Shown here: positions 48,007-56,905 of the stretch, piece after piece | Layout: every line of letters starts with the position of its first letter | Numbering within the stretch: the stretch's first letter is position 1 | Assembly: GCF_900520355.1 (NCBI RefSeq) | Contig: NZ_LS999521.1 | Coordinates: 2,418,001 to 2,482,000 of the forward strand | From: Acinetobacter calcoaceticus | GTDB taxonomy: Bacteria > Pseudomonadota > Gammaproteobacteria > Pseudomonadales > Moraxellaceae | Direction: 5' to 3' | DNA length: 64,000 bases | The notes under the pieces: model-generated | What the model was told of the DNA's origin: nothing | Database searches by the model: none | Seen by the model: only the letters and a program-made list of their open reading frames with translations | Translations under genes and position numbers: made by a program

Positions 48007-49029
48007 TTATTTGAGTTGTTCTATGAGTGTCGGATAAATCAGCCCATCTACATTTTGCTCAGTTTTATAAATACCATTTTCAACATTAAATTTATTTACG
48101 TGATAAGTCGAACCATAAATCGAGTCAAAACCATCTGATTTAGCAAATACCTTTTTATTGGCATTGATATCTAATAGATGCGTCCCGCTAACCATCAACT
48201 CATATTGTTTCGGGTCAACCCCTGAACGGTTTGCCATGATTTTAACTGCATCGGCATGGGTTGCAGGGTCATTAATATATTTAACTGTTTTGTCCCACAC
48301 CTGAATGATTTTTTTCCATTCTTCTTGATGAGCAGTTAAATGACTCATGTTGACGGTCAGAGTGTCATAAATTAAACCCGGCTTGTCTTTAGAGGTATAG
48401 ATAATTTTAGAACCCGCTACGGCTTTTAATGCTTGACCTGCAACAGGTTGCCAAACAGCAATCGCAGAAATATCTGGGCTATTGAACACTTGAGGTAATT
48501 GGTTGGTTGCTGAGTTTACCAGCTTCACGTCATTGGCTTTAATGTTATGGTCGGTTAAAGCTGTTGCTAGTAAAAGATGATCAACCAAGCCTTTTTCAAC
48601 GCCGATTGATTTTCCTTTTAAGTCTTGAATGGTATTAATTCCCTCTTTTGCAATAATGACATCATTACCCGCAGAATAATCTGTTGCCATGATCATCATG
48701 CCTTGAGTGCCGCCCGAAGCTGTTACCAAGTTATCGCCATTGGTGACCAAAACGGCATCAAGCTGATTTGCTGAAAAAGCCGAAAGTGAAGCCGAATAAT
48801 CAAACCACTTAAACTCTACATTTAAGCCGGCTTCTTTTAACCAACCTTTTTCAATAGCCACCTGCCAAGCCACCCAGCCCGGCCAATCGCTATAGCCAAT
48901 GGTAATCGGTTTTGTATTTGTGGCTGCCTGAGCGTCTTGTTTAGCCTCAGGGACTTTAGCCGTATTGTCACACCCACCCAATACAACTGCCGATAAAATA
49001 GATACGGATAAAAACGCTTTTTTAATCAT
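48007..49029 (-). CDS. Substrate-binding lipoprotein of the ABC transporter
   Basis: 340 residues. A lipoprotein signal ends at LGGC (about residue 19). The mature part is a type 2 periplasmic-binding (NMT1/SsuA-like) domain starting KPITIGYSDWPGWVAWQVAIEKGW. Homologs beside urea carboxylase genes are usually called putative urea-binding proteins. With a guanidine-I riboswitch in the locus, guanidine or a derivative is at least as likely. Its ATG overlaps the atzF stop by four bases, so it belongs to the regulator-atzF operon. Confidence 0.87.
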   Translation of the reverse strand: MIKKAFLSVSILSAVVLGGCDNTAKVPEAKQDAQAATNTKPITIGYSDWPGWVAWQVAIEKGWLKEAGLNVEFKWFDYSASLSAFSANQLDAVLVTNGDNLVTASGGTQGMMIMATDYSAGNDVIIAKEGINTIQDLKGKSIGVEKGLVDHLLLATALTDHNIKANDVKLVNSATNQLPQVFNSPDISAIAVWQPVAGQALKAVAGSKIIYTSKDKPGLIYDTLTVNMSHLTAHQEEWKKIIQVWDKTVKYINDPATHADAVKIMANRSGVDPKQYELMVSGTHLLDINANKKVFAKSDGFDSIYGSTYHVNKFNVENGIYKTEQNVDGLIYPTLIEQLK

Positions 49030-50849
49030 ATAGAAACTTCCCCAACATTTTTACTAACAACACTTTGAGCGGTTTGATTGAGTGACTGTATATAGGCTCG
49101 CCAGCCTCCAAAATGGCTAATATCGGTTGCATCATGAATGGCATAAGCTTCGCAGATAAAACCTTTGACCCATGTTCCATCTTTTAATTTAAGGTTGCCA
49201 ATACCAAGTGGTGCAGGCACTTCAGCCACAATGGCTCCGAAATTTGCAAAAGGAACATCCCACACTTCAACTTCAATTGACGTACCTGTCGCATCGCATT
49301 GCAGCCCCGGTTTTGGTGGTTTGGTATTTTTTAGGGCAAAGAGTTTATAGGCTTCTGCTGTCTGGGTTTTCTTGAGCAAAGTAGCATGGCGACTAGTCAG
49401 CTGAAAATTAAGTGGCATGCCTGTTAAGTGCGCTCCGACGACAGCAAGCTGCACTGAATGACTCGATTGGATGTTTATACTTTTTTGATAATGTTGAGTT
49501 GATTTACCTAAACTCAGCAATGTTTCGGTTTGCCAGAGCTGGGCAAAATTGGTCAGTGCCTGATCGTGCCAAGCAGGTGCAATAAAAGTTACGCCACTTG
49601 GTAAACCGTCTTTACGCAGTACATTTGGTAAGGCCAGTGCAGAAAGATCGGCAAAATTTACAAAGTTGGTATAGGCCCCCATGTGCGCGTTTTTAGTTAG
49701 CGGGTCGGCTTCAACTTCGGCAATGGTGTAAATGGTTGGTGCGGTTGGAACCATCAATGCATCAAAAGGCTGAAGTGCCAAATTAATTTTTCGGGCCAGT
49801 ACTGCACGGTTATATTCCGCTTGCAGTACATCTGTTGCTTTGAAGCGATCTGCCTGCGCAATAATCTGGGCAATAACCGGATGGGCTTTGTCACGTGTTG
49901 TCATGCGTTCAACGGCGACTGTTCTTTCTGCTACCCATGCATCATTATAAAGTGCAGCAGCAAGCTCATTAAATGCGCTGAAATCAATACTCTCAACTTC
50001 ATAACCTAGTTTTTTTACACGTTCAATTGCAACTAAAAAGGCTTTTTCAGATTCAAGATCACCATAAAACTCAAGCTGGGCAGGAATGGCAATTTTTCGT
50101 TTAGAAAACTGAGTTGGTACATTGGCTGGATGTGCTCTTGAATATTCATCTGTTTCATCATAGCCCTGCATTAGACTGGCAACTGTCCAAGCGTCATCGA
50201 TATGCAGTGCAAAAATAGAAATGACATCAATGGTCCGACAAGCAGGAATTAAACCTGTAGTAGAAAACCAGCCCTTCGTGGGCTTCAGGCCTACAATATT
50301 ATTATGGCCCGCAGGAACGCGTCCTGACCCCGCCGTGTCTGTCCCCAAACTAAAAGGCACAATACCGTTGGCAACTACCACGGATGAACCTGAGCTTGAC
50401 CCACCGCTGATATATTCAGGGTTAAAACTATTTTTTACTGCACCATAGGGAGAACGAACCCCGACCAGTCCAGTCGCAAACTGATCTAAGTTGGTTTTGC
50501 CCACCACAATCGCCCCTGCTTTTTTCAACTTGGCAACTACAGCAGCATCTTGTGTCGCTAAATATTGAACCTCTTTACAGGCAGCAGTCGTGTGAAAGCC
50601 AGCGACATCAATGTTGTCTTTAACTGCAAATGGCACACCGTATAGAGGTAGGTCAGCAATATTCTGGTCTTTTAAAACATCAATTTGCGATTGGATCTGC
50701 TCATTCGATGCAACTTCAATCCATGCATGGTCATCATTTTTAATTTCTGCAACATAGGTAATCAGATCTTTAAGATGGATTTGCCCGTTTTCATATGCTG
50801 TTTTCCAGTCTTGGATTGTCCATAAATTTTTCAACACGCTACTCCTCAT
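49026..50849 (-). CDS. atzF: Allophanate hydrolase
   Basis: 607 residues. An amidase-signature domain (about 30-440) has the Ser-cisSer-Lys triad visible in VPFAVKDNID (Lys) and GGSSSGSSVVVANG (serines). The C-terminal AtzF domain (about 475-607) is also present. It hydrolyses allophanate to two ammonia and two CO2, the last step of the urea-carboxylase or guanidine route. The ATG at 50849 directly follows the regulator stop. However, AGGAG occurs inside the first codons (50844-50848), so translation may begin at the GTG at 50837 or the TTG at 50834. Confidence 0.92.
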   Translation of the reverse strand: MRSSVLKNLWTIQDWKTAYENGQIHLKDLITYVAEIKNDDHAWIEVASNEQIQSQIDVLKDQNIADLPLYGVPFAVKDNIDVAGFHTTAACKEVQYLATQDAAVVAKLKKAGAIVVGKTNLDQFATGLVGVRSPYGAVKNSFNPEYISGGSSSGSSVVVANGIVPFSLGTDTAGSGRVPAGHNNIVGLKPTKGWFSTTGLIPACRTIDVISIFALHIDDAWTVASLMQGYDETDEYSRAHPANVPTQFSKRKIAIPAQLEFYGDLESEKAFLVAIERVKKLGYEVESIDFSAFNELAAALYNDAWVAERTVAVERMTTRDKAHPVIAQIIAQADRFKATDVLQAEYNRAVLARKINLALQPFDALMVPTAPTIYTIAEVEADPLTKNAHMGAYTNFVNFADLSALALPNVLRKDGLPSGVTFIAPAWHDQALTNFAQLWQTETLLSLGKSTQHYQKSINIQSSHSVQLAVVGAHLTGMPLNFQLTSRHATLLKKTQTAEAYKLFALKNTKPPKPGLQCDATGTSIEVEVWDVPFANFGAIVAEVPAPLGIGNLKLKDGTWVKGFICEAYAIHDATDISHFGGWRAYIQSLNQTAQSVVSKNVGEVSI

Positions 50850-51284
50850 TTAGTCATTTTGCTGTATAGGCGGCATCACGGCATCCATCAGTTCTAAATG
50901 CCCTTTGATCACCCCTTTAAGCACAATAAATTGCTGGCTAATTTGTCTGAGTTCAGAACTCGCCCCCTGCATTAACATGACTTGCAATATCTTTTGTTGG
51001 TCGAGCTGGATATGAAGTGAACTAATTACTTGTGTTAAAAACTGCTGTTGTAAATCAACCAATTGATTGCGCAAGGTCATTTGGCTAGCGTCATAAAGCA
51101 GCGTCAATGTGCCCACCATAACTTCATTGGCCTGTGCCTGCTCCGCAATCAGGTGTTTATTAATCATGTCAACAATGGCTTGCGAACGACTTTCGTAGTT
51201 CTGCTCGACAATTTTCTGATCGAGTGCGTTGAGTGTCGTTTCAGGTACGGTAATACTGATTCGAGCTAACTTTTGTTTTGCCAC
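50850..51284 (-). CDS. NikR-like ribbon-helix-helix regulator lacking the nickel site
   Basis: About 144 residues starting at a GTG (51284) with AAAGGA eight bases upstream; the frame is open further upstream but has no other ribosome site. The N-terminal ribbon-helix-helix (about 6-50: ARISITVPETTLNALDQ, RSQAIVDMI) is followed by an ACT-like domain (about 58-130) that aligns with E. coli NikR. Of the NikR nickel ligands only His87 is kept (in SSLHIQLD). His76, His89 and Cys95 align with Gln, Gln and Ile. It probably senses something other than nickel. It shares its operon with atzF and is the natural candidate to bind the three repeated operators. Confidence 0.82.
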   Translation of the reverse strand: MAKQKLARISITVPETTLNALDQKIVEQNYESRSQAIVDMINKHLIAEQAQANEVMVGTLTLLYDASQMTLRNQLVDLQQQFLTQVISSLHIQLDQQKILQVMLMQGASSELRQISQQFIVLKGVIKGHLELMDAVMPPIQQND

Positions 51285-51288
51285 AGTC

Positions 51289-51414
51289 TTATCCTTTTGT
51301 TTTAGTCGGATAATTGTTTTGTTTGATATATACGCCTGCACGAACGCTGAGCAATTCGACTAAAAAGGCTTTTAAATTTTGCTTTGGTTGAGCCACGGGT
51401 TTTACATCGTTCAT
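51289..51414 (-). CDS. 41-aa small protein upstream of the regulator
   Basis: An ATG at 51414 follows AGAGGT (about 6 bases upstream). It opens 41 codons reading MNDVKPVAQPKQNLKAFLVE and ending YPTKTKG. The stop at 51289 lies just before the GTG of the NikR-like gene, and the ribosome site of the regulator (AAAGGA) is inside the last codons, a translational coupling arrangement. Family not recognised; an amphipathic helix is likely in the middle. It is the first gene after operator 2. Its length is below common gene-calling limits. Confidence 0.6.
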   Translation of the reverse strand: MNDVKPVAQPKQNLKAFLVELLSVRAGVYIKQNNYPTKTKG

Positions 51415-51431
51415 ATCGCACCTCTAGCTTG

Positions 51432-51459
51432 GTATTACCAAATTCAGTTTTTGTATTAC
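51432..51459. promoter_or_regulatory. NikR-like operator 2 (before small ORF and regulator)
   Basis: GTATTAC (51432-51438), 14 bases, GTATTAC (51453-51459). GTATTAC and its reverse complement GTAATAC differ only at the central base, so this is a near-palindrome with the same geometry as operators 1 and 3. It lies 18 bases before the small ORF that heads the operon. Confidence 0.6.
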
Positions 51460-51541
51460 TGATAAGAGATGCAGAAAATGTGCCAGTTTTTAAGCGCGGT
51501 TTTTGATGGATTGGATGGGTATTTATGAGTGATTTTTGGGC

Positions 51542-51572
51542 AAAAAAAAGCCCCATGCACAAGGATGGGGCT
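51542..51572 (-). terminator. Terminator of the HxlR gene
   Basis: AGCCCCAT and ATGGGGCT form an 8-bp stem with an 8-base loop, followed on the minus strand by eight T. It lies about 35 bases after the HxlR stop and insulates it from the nitrogen operon. Confidence 0.85.
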
Positions 51573-51606
51573 AATATTTACGTTTTTAGAAACTGATTTT
51601 TTAATA

Positions 51607-51960
51607 TTATTTCGGATTGATCATCGTATGCGCCCATACCGATAAAGACTCTAAAACAGGCTTAAAAGTCTGGCCCAATTCGGTCATTTCATAGACAACT
51701 TTAATCGGTGCTTTTTCACCATATATAGTTCTAGAGATTAAGCCACTTTGCTCTAATTGTTTAAGTTGAAGACTTAATGTCATTTCAGTAATTGTAGGAA
51801 TGAGTTGCTTGATTTCATTAAAGCGTTTCGGTCCATCTTTTAGATAATACAAAATCACGCATTTCCATTTTCCACCCACCAAGTCCATAGCCATACTGAT
51901 ATGACATGGATAAGTTTTTCCATTCATGCTGATTTCACATTTATTTTCAGTATTTGCCAT
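51607..51960 (-). CDS. HxlR-family winged-helix regulator
   Basis: About 117 residues. The hallmark LVGGKWKCVILYYLKDGPKRFNEI, with the preceding PCHISMAMD, is diagnostic of HxlR, and the wing (SGLISRTIYGEKAPIKVVYEMT) follows. The ATG at 51960 is preferred, with AGGTGG about seven bases upstream; an in-frame GTG at 51972 overlaps that site. Such regulators usually respond to electrophiles or quinones. It is divergent from a flavodoxin-like oxidoreductase gene and shares an operator region with it. Confidence 0.9.
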   Translation of the reverse strand: MANTENKCEISMNGKTYPCHISMAMDLVGGKWKCVILYYLKDGPKRFNEIKQLIPTITEMTLSLQLKQLEQSGLISRTIYGEKAPIKVVYEMTELGQTFKPVLESLSVWAHTMINPK

Positions 51961-51972
51961 TTTTAACGCCAC

Positions 51973-52020
51973 CTATCAACTTTGATAGTTATTGTACACC
52001 CATACTATAAAAATTATAGT
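51973..52020. promoter_or_regulatory. HxlR operator region
   Basis: Two inverted repeats lie between the divergent starts: CTATCAA-N2-TTGATAG (51973-51988) and ACTATAA-N3-TTATAGT (52004-52020). Each is a plausible HxlR site, and together they could control both genes. Confidence 0.55.
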
Positions 52021-52052
52021 TACTATGATTTTTATAGCTACAAGGCATTATT

Positions 52053-52589
52053 ATGGCTTTACTTATTTTGGCCCATCCCTACTACGCTCAATCGATTGCA
52101 AATAAAACGATTGTGAATGAACTTATAAAAACCTATCCAGACCTCGAAGTACGAGATATTTTCCAGCTTTATCCGGACTATCAAATTGATGTGAATGCTG
52201 AACAAGAGGCCTTGTTACGCCACGACACCATCATTCTGCAATACCCAATGTTCTGGTTTAATATGCCGGCAATTTTGAAGTTATGGTTTGATGAAGTTTT
52301 TACTTATCAATTTGCTTATGGCTCTCAGGGCGATAAATTAAAAGACAAAAAAGTCATTATTAGTATGACAGTCGGGCAAAAAGAAGCCGACATGGTGAAT
52401 GACCGAGAAAACTTAGCAGATAGCTTTTTAAAAGCAGTTCAATATTCAATTCAATATACGCAAATGCAGTTAAGTGCCACTTACTTACTTTATGACGTAT
52501 CACCTTTATCGGGTAATTCAGAGTCTAAAATTGAGTTAAAAGCAGTTGAACATGGTCATAAAGTATTAAAGCATTTGACCGAAGCATAA
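52053..52589 (+). CDS. NAD(P)H-dependent oxidoreductase, flavodoxin-like fold (KefF/MdaB type)
   Basis: 178 residues. The N-terminal LILAHPYYAQSIANKTIVNEL is the FMN phosphate loop of the family. LQYPMFWFNMPAILKLWFDEVFTYQFAYG is the conserved core, and KKVIISMTVGQ follows. Members reduce quinones and protect against electrophiles. It is divergent from the HxlR regulator, the standard regulator/target arrangement. The pair sits inside the guanidine locus without an obvious link to it. Confidence 0.9.
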   Translation: MALLILAHPYYAQSIANKTIVNELIKTYPDLEVRDIFQLYPDYQIDVNAEQEALLRHDTIILQYPMFWFNMPAILKLWFDEVFTYQFAYGSQGDKLKDKKVIISMTVGQKEADMVNDRENLADSFLKAVQYSIQYTQMQLSATYLLYDVSPLSGNSESKIELKAVEHGHKVLKHLTEA

Positions 52590-52592
52590 TAT

Positions 52593-52625
52593 AAAAAGAG
52601 AGCATCGATATGGATGCTCTCTTTT
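52593..52625. terminator. Bidirectional terminator
   Basis: AAAAGAGAGCATC and GATGCTCTCTTTT form a stem with a 6-base loop, between the convergent oxidoreductase and carboxylase genes. Confidence 0.85.
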
Positions 52626-52628
52626 GGT

Positions 52629-55600
52629 TTAAGCGACAGGCGCCAAGGTAAATAGCACTTGTCCCGTTTTTACAGTTTGCCCTTTTTCAATGGTAATGGT
52701 TTCAACTTTCATGCGTTCAGGCGCAATAATCGGGATTTCAATTTTCATTGCCTCAATCACCGCAAGAGTTGCACCTTCTTCAACAATATCTCCCGATGCA
52801 CATTCGATTTTCCAGATTGAGCCTGGCATATGCGACTCAACTGCACAGCCCCCTTCAGGAATAACTACGGTTTCACCTTCATCAACAGCATCTAGGCTTT
52901 CAGAGATATATTCTTGCAAACCGGCTTCATGCCAACGGCGGCGTTCAGCCTCAAAGTTGGCTTGTTGCATGTCTTTAAAGGCTTGGATGCTATCTTGATG
53001 TGTTTTTAAAAACTCGTTGTATTCTTTTAAATTGAGCACACCATCTTCAATGCGAAGTTGTAGACGGCCCGCCTTAAAGTCTTCACGCATTTGCAGAAGT
53101 TCTGTTTCAGAGACTTCATAAAACTTAACTTGGTCAAAAAAGCGCAGTAGCCAAGGCTTACCCTCTTCGAAGTCGGCATTTTTACGGTAACGGCTCCACA
53201 TTTGAGTGGTACGGCCAACAAACTGGTAGCCACCCGGCCCTTCCATACCGTACACACACATATAAGCACCGCCGATACCCACGGCGTTTTCAGGTGTCCA
53301 AGTTCGTGCTGGATTATATTTTGTAGTGACTAAACGTTGGCGTGGGTCGAGTGGTGTCGCAACGGGTGCGCCTAAATACACATCGCCTAAACCCATCACC
53401 AAATAGTTCGCACTATAGACCACATTTTTAACCGCTTGCTTTGAAGCTAAGCCGTTAATACGACGAATAAACTCGACGTTATCTGGGCACCACGGCGCAT
53501 CTGGACGAACAATTTGCGTGTAGCGTTCGGTGGCAAGCTGAGTTTGTGAATCTTCCCAAGCTAAAGGTAAATAGACAGTCCGTGAAGGCACCTGCATATT
53601 TTGAATGTCGGGTAATTCGGCTTCTGCTTGTTGAAGTTTCTGTAAAAGCTCAAGTTGATCGAGCTGGATTGAATCAAAATGAATTTGTAGTGAACGGATG
53701 CCCGGTGTTAAGTCGATAATGCCCTGAATGTTTTGATCTTTGACCCATTGCATGAGTGCATGAATACGGAAGCGTAAATTTAGGTCGAGTACTAACTCAC
53801 CATATTCCACCAACAAATAGCTATTTCCTGCTGGTCGATAGGTAATACTTGGCAAGTCGCCCTCACCTTGCAAAGTTGCCAAAACTGCATCTTTTAGAGT
53901 ATCGGATTCTGCTTGAATGGCTGGATTAAAATCAATTAGCGTTGTATCAGCCGCGGTTAAGCTTTGATGATATTTTTGGTCCAGTGCTTTTGCTTGCGCA
54001 TAACTTACAGGCACAAATTTGACTTTATCGCCTGCTTTCAATTGCCCGATTTTCCAAAGCTCGGAATGAATCACCACCGCAGGACATACAAAGCCACCTA
54101 AGCTCGGACCATCGGGACCCAAAATAATTGGCATATCGCCCGTAAAATCAATCGCACCAATCGCATAAGCGTTGTCGTGAATATTGGAAGGATGTAAGCC
54201 TGCCTCACCCCCATCTTCACGTGCCCACTCAGGTTTTGGCCCAATTAAACGAATGCCTGTACGGCTTGAGTTATAGTGAATTTCAAACTCATTGGCAAAG
54301 AACGTATCAATATCTTGTTTGGTAAAAAAGTCTGGTGCGCCGTGTGGGCCATACATCACGGCAATTTCCCAGTTTTGGGTAAAGCTAGGAATTTGTGCTT
54401 GAGCTAAAGTCGTGGTCGAGTGAGTGGAATATTCAGTAATCGGTAACATATCACCAATTAATAGATTACGGCCTGCGTGCCCACCAAACTGACCCAAAGT
54501 AAAAGTAGCCTGTGACCCTAAATAGTCAGGAACATCAAAACCGCCTTTAATGCCAATATAGCTGCGGCAACCTGAACGTATAATGCCACATTTTAAAATC
54601 TGACCTTTTTGAACGTTAATGGTTTGCCACATCGGCACCAGCTCACCATCAAGCGTTGATGGCATATCACCACCTACAATCACAATTTGGCTGTCGCAGT
54701 GAAATTTTAAGGTTGGACCTTGTAAGGTGCATTCAAGCCCTGCTGTATTTGGTTCATTGGCTAAAAGCTGGTTTGCCACAGTTAAACTGAGTGGATCGAT
54801 GGCACCTGATGGTGGTACACCAACATCCCAATAACCCAATCGGCCTGTTACGTCTTGAATGGCGGTTTGAATACCAGCCTGTAACACCTCAATTTTTTGT
54901 GTTTTCCATTCAAATGTATTTAAAAAACGAGTGGTTTGAGTTCCAAGCGCAAACACATCGCAAGCAATAATATTTTGTAAATATTCCAGATTGGTTTCGA
55001 TACCTGCCACTTGCGTGTTTGCAAGACTAGCACTCATTGCCTGTATGGCTTGCTCTCGGGTTGCAGCAGTCACAATGATTTTGGCAATCATCGGGTCATA
55101 AAAAGACGACACCGTTGACCCTGTTTCTACCCATGTTTCAACACGCGCTTGTGGGTCAAACTTAACATGAGTGAGTAAGCCTGCACTCGGTTGGAACTGT
55201 TTAATCGGGTCTTCGGCATAAAGACGAACCTGAATCGAATGTCCTGTTGGCTCTAACTTTTCAGTGGGTACTGACCAGTCGCCACTTGCTAAAGTGACCA
55301 TCCACTCAACTAAATCGACACCAAACACTTGCTCGGTCACGCCATGTTCGACTTGTAAACGCGTGTTGACCTCTAAGAAATAAAATTCTTGGGTTTCAGT
55401 GTCCATGACAAACTCAACTGTGCCTGCCGAGCGGTAGTTCACCGACTGCATCAGCTGAATAGCAACTTTTTGAAGATAATCACGTTGCTGTTCATTTAAG
55501 TGAGGCGCGGGTGTTTCTTCAATGACTTTCTGATTACGGCGTTGCACTGAACAATCACGCTCACCCAAGGCTAAAACTTGCCCTTGCCCATCCCCAAATA

Positions 55601-56234
55601 TTTGAACTTCGATATGGCGTGCATGTTGTACAAATTTCTCTAGGTACAAACCAGCATCTTTAAAATTGACCTGTGCTAAATAAGAAACGGTTTGATAAGC
55701 ATCTTTTAATTCGGTTTCATTCCAGACCAGACGCATGCCAATACCACCACCACCCGCCGTACTTTTAAGCATAACCGGATAACCAATACGGGCCGCTTCG
55801 GTCAAGGCCTCGGCTTCATCGGCAAGTAGTGAACTACCCGGAAGTAAAGGTACGTTGCTTTTAATTGCGAGTTCACGTGCAGTATGTTTTAAACCAAAAT
55901 CGAGCATTTGGCTTGAAGTTGGCCCAATAAAAGCAATGCCTTGGCTTTCACACAAATCACAAAACTCAGCATTTTCAGACAAAAAACCATAACCGGGGTG
56001 AATGGCTTCTGCCCCCGACTGTTTAGCAACCTCAAGGATTTTTTCAATATTTAAATAGCTTTGATGAGCAGGCGCAGGACCAATCAAGAAAGCTTCATCA
56101 GCCAAAGTCACATGTAGAGAATCACGATCGGCTTCGGAGTAAACTGCAACCGAAGCGATGCCGAGTTTTTTTAGGGTACGAATTACGCGACAGGCAATTG
56201 CACCACGGTTAGCAATTAGAACTTTTTTAAACAT
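52629..56234 (-). CDS. Biotin-dependent guanidine/urea carboxylase
   Basis: 1201 residues in a single chain. The biotin carboxylase part (1-450) includes MLKSTAGGGGIGMRL (ATP grasp) and the EVNTRLQVEHGVTE signature. The carboxyltransferase part (about 460-1010) contains AHS2/KipA-like and AHS1/KipI-like segments. The C-terminal biotinyl domain ends with biotinylated lysine in EAMKIEI. Enzymes called urea carboxylase that sit under a guanidine-I riboswitch with CgdAB-type partners carboxylate guanidine. That context is present here, so guanidine is the likely main substrate. It is the third gene of its operon, two bases after the preceding stop. Confidence 0.93.
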   Translation of the reverse strand: MFKKVLIANRGAIACRVIRTLKKLGIASVAVYSEADRDSLHVTLADEAFLIGPAPAHQSYLNIEKILEVAKQSGAEAIHPGYGFLSENAEFCDLCESQGIAFIGPTSSQMLDFGLKHTARELAIKSNVPLLPGSSLLADEAEALTEAARIGYPVMLKSTAGGGGIGMRLVWNETELKDAYQTVSYLAQVNFKDAGLYLEKFVQHARHIEVQIFGDGQGQVLALGERDCSVQRRNQKVIEETPAPHLNEQQRDYLQKVAIQLMQSVNYRSAGTVEFVMDTETQEFYFLEVNTRLQVEHGVTEQVFGVDLVEWMVTLASGDWSVPTEKLEPTGHSIQVRLYAEDPIKQFQPSAGLLTHVKFDPQARVETWVETGSTVSSFYDPMIAKIIVTAATREQAIQAMSASLANTQVAGIETNLEYLQNIIACDVFALGTQTTRFLNTFEWKTQKIEVLQAGIQTAIQDVTGRLGYWDVGVPPSGAIDPLSLTVANQLLANEPNTAGLECTLQGPTLKFHCDSQIVIVGGDMPSTLDGELVPMWQTINVQKGQILKCGIIRSGCRSYIGIKGGFDVPDYLGSQATFTLGQFGGHAGRNLLIGDMLPITEYSTHSTTTLAQAQIPSFTQNWEIAVMYGPHGAPDFFTKQDIDTFFANEFEIHYNSSRTGIRLIGPKPEWAREDGGEAGLHPSNIHDNAYAIGAIDFTGDMPIILGPDGPSLGGFVCPAVVIHSELWKIGQLKAGDKVKFVPVSYAQAKALDQKYHQSLTAADTTLIDFNPAIQAESDTLKDAVLATLQGEGDLPSITYRPAGNSYLLVEYGELVLDLNLRFRIHALMQWVKDQNIQGIIDLTPGIRSLQIHFDSIQLDQLELLQKLQQAEAELPDIQNMQVPSRTVYLPLAWEDSQTQLATERYTQIVRPDAPWCPDNVEFIRRINGLASKQAVKNVVYSANYLVMGLGDVYLGAPVATPLDPRQRLVTTKYNPARTWTPENAVGIGGAYMCVYGMEGPGGYQFVGRTTQMWSRYRKNADFEEGKPWLLRFFDQVKFYEVSETELLQMREDFKAGRLQLRIEDGVLNLKEYNEFLKTHQDSIQAFKDMQQANFEAERRRWHEAGLQEYISESLDAVDEGETVVIPEGGCAVESHMPGSIWKIECASGDIVEEGATLAVIEAMKIEIPIIAPERMKVETITIEKGQTVKTGQVLFTLAPVA

Positions 56235-56236
56235 GG

Positions 56237-56890
56237 TTACACCCCTTCCGCTTCACGGACAACCAGTTGAATTTTGGTTGGGTTATAGGCATTACATGGG
56301 TTGTTCAGCTGCGGACAATTAGAAATTAAAACGATCAAATCCATTTCTGCCCGTACTTCTACATATTTACCTGGTGCTGAAATTCCGTCATCAAATTTAA
56401 GCTGACCGTCTGGCGTTACTGGCACATTCATAAAAAAGTTAATATTTGGACCAATATGACGAACATTTAATCCATGCTTTTTTGCAATTGGGTGTTTTGC
56501 CAAGGCATACATAAAATTGTTACGGCAACTATGCATGGGATACGTTTCATGTGCATAGCGAACCGTATTACTTTCACATGAACAAGCACCACCAATGGTG
56601 TCATGGCGACCGCAGTTATCATCATGAATAACCGCAATTGGGCGACCCAAGTTACTGTAGAGCTTCGTACCCTTTTCTAAATAAATGTGTTGGTTGATCG
56701 CCAAAGTATCCATTGCGCTATAACGCTCAGTCGGGTTTTCGGCACTCATAAACAAAGTATCGACCGCTTGGTTTCCCTCAAGATCAATAATTCGAAAATA
56801 TTGGCCTTTTTTAACCTCACACATCCACGCTTCACCCGCAGGACAAACTTCATTTAAAACTGCTTTTTCAAATGATTGTAAAATTGTCAT
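56237..56890 (-). CDS. Urea-carboxylase-associated protein (carboxyguanidine deiminase subunit)
   Basis: 217 residues of the DUF1989 type: GQYFRIIDLEGNQAVDTLF, a metal- or substrate-binding HDDNCGRHDTIGGACSC, and HPIAKKHGL with NFFMNVPVTPDG. The family was called urea carboxylase associated. In guanidine-using bacteria the two paralogs form carboxyguanidine deiminase (CgdA and CgdB), converting carboxyguanidine to allophanate and ammonia. Which of the two this is I cannot say. It is paralogous to the next upstream gene. Confidence 0.87.
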   Translation of the reverse strand: MTILQSFEKAVLNEVCPAGEAWMCEVKKGQYFRIIDLEGNQAVDTLFMSAENPTERYSAMDTLAINQHIYLEKGTKLYSNLGRPIAVIHDDNCGRHDTIGGACSCESNTVRYAHETYPMHSCRNNFMYALAKHPIAKKHGLNVRHIGPNINFFMNVPVTPDGQLKFDDGISAPGKYVEVRAEMDLIVLISNCPQLNNPCNAYNPTKIQLVVREAEGV

Positions 56891-56905
56891 GATGCTTCTC
56901 CTGAT

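Noticed and set aside
50850..51284. A true nickel regulator (NikR) controlling urease or nickel uptake
   Set aside because: Most nickel ligands are missing, and no urease or nickel transporter gene is in the window.
51302..51562. 86-codon minus-strand frame overlapping the regulator leader
   Set aside because: Overlaps the terminator, operator 2 and the 41-aa frame, which has a much better ribosome site and sequence.
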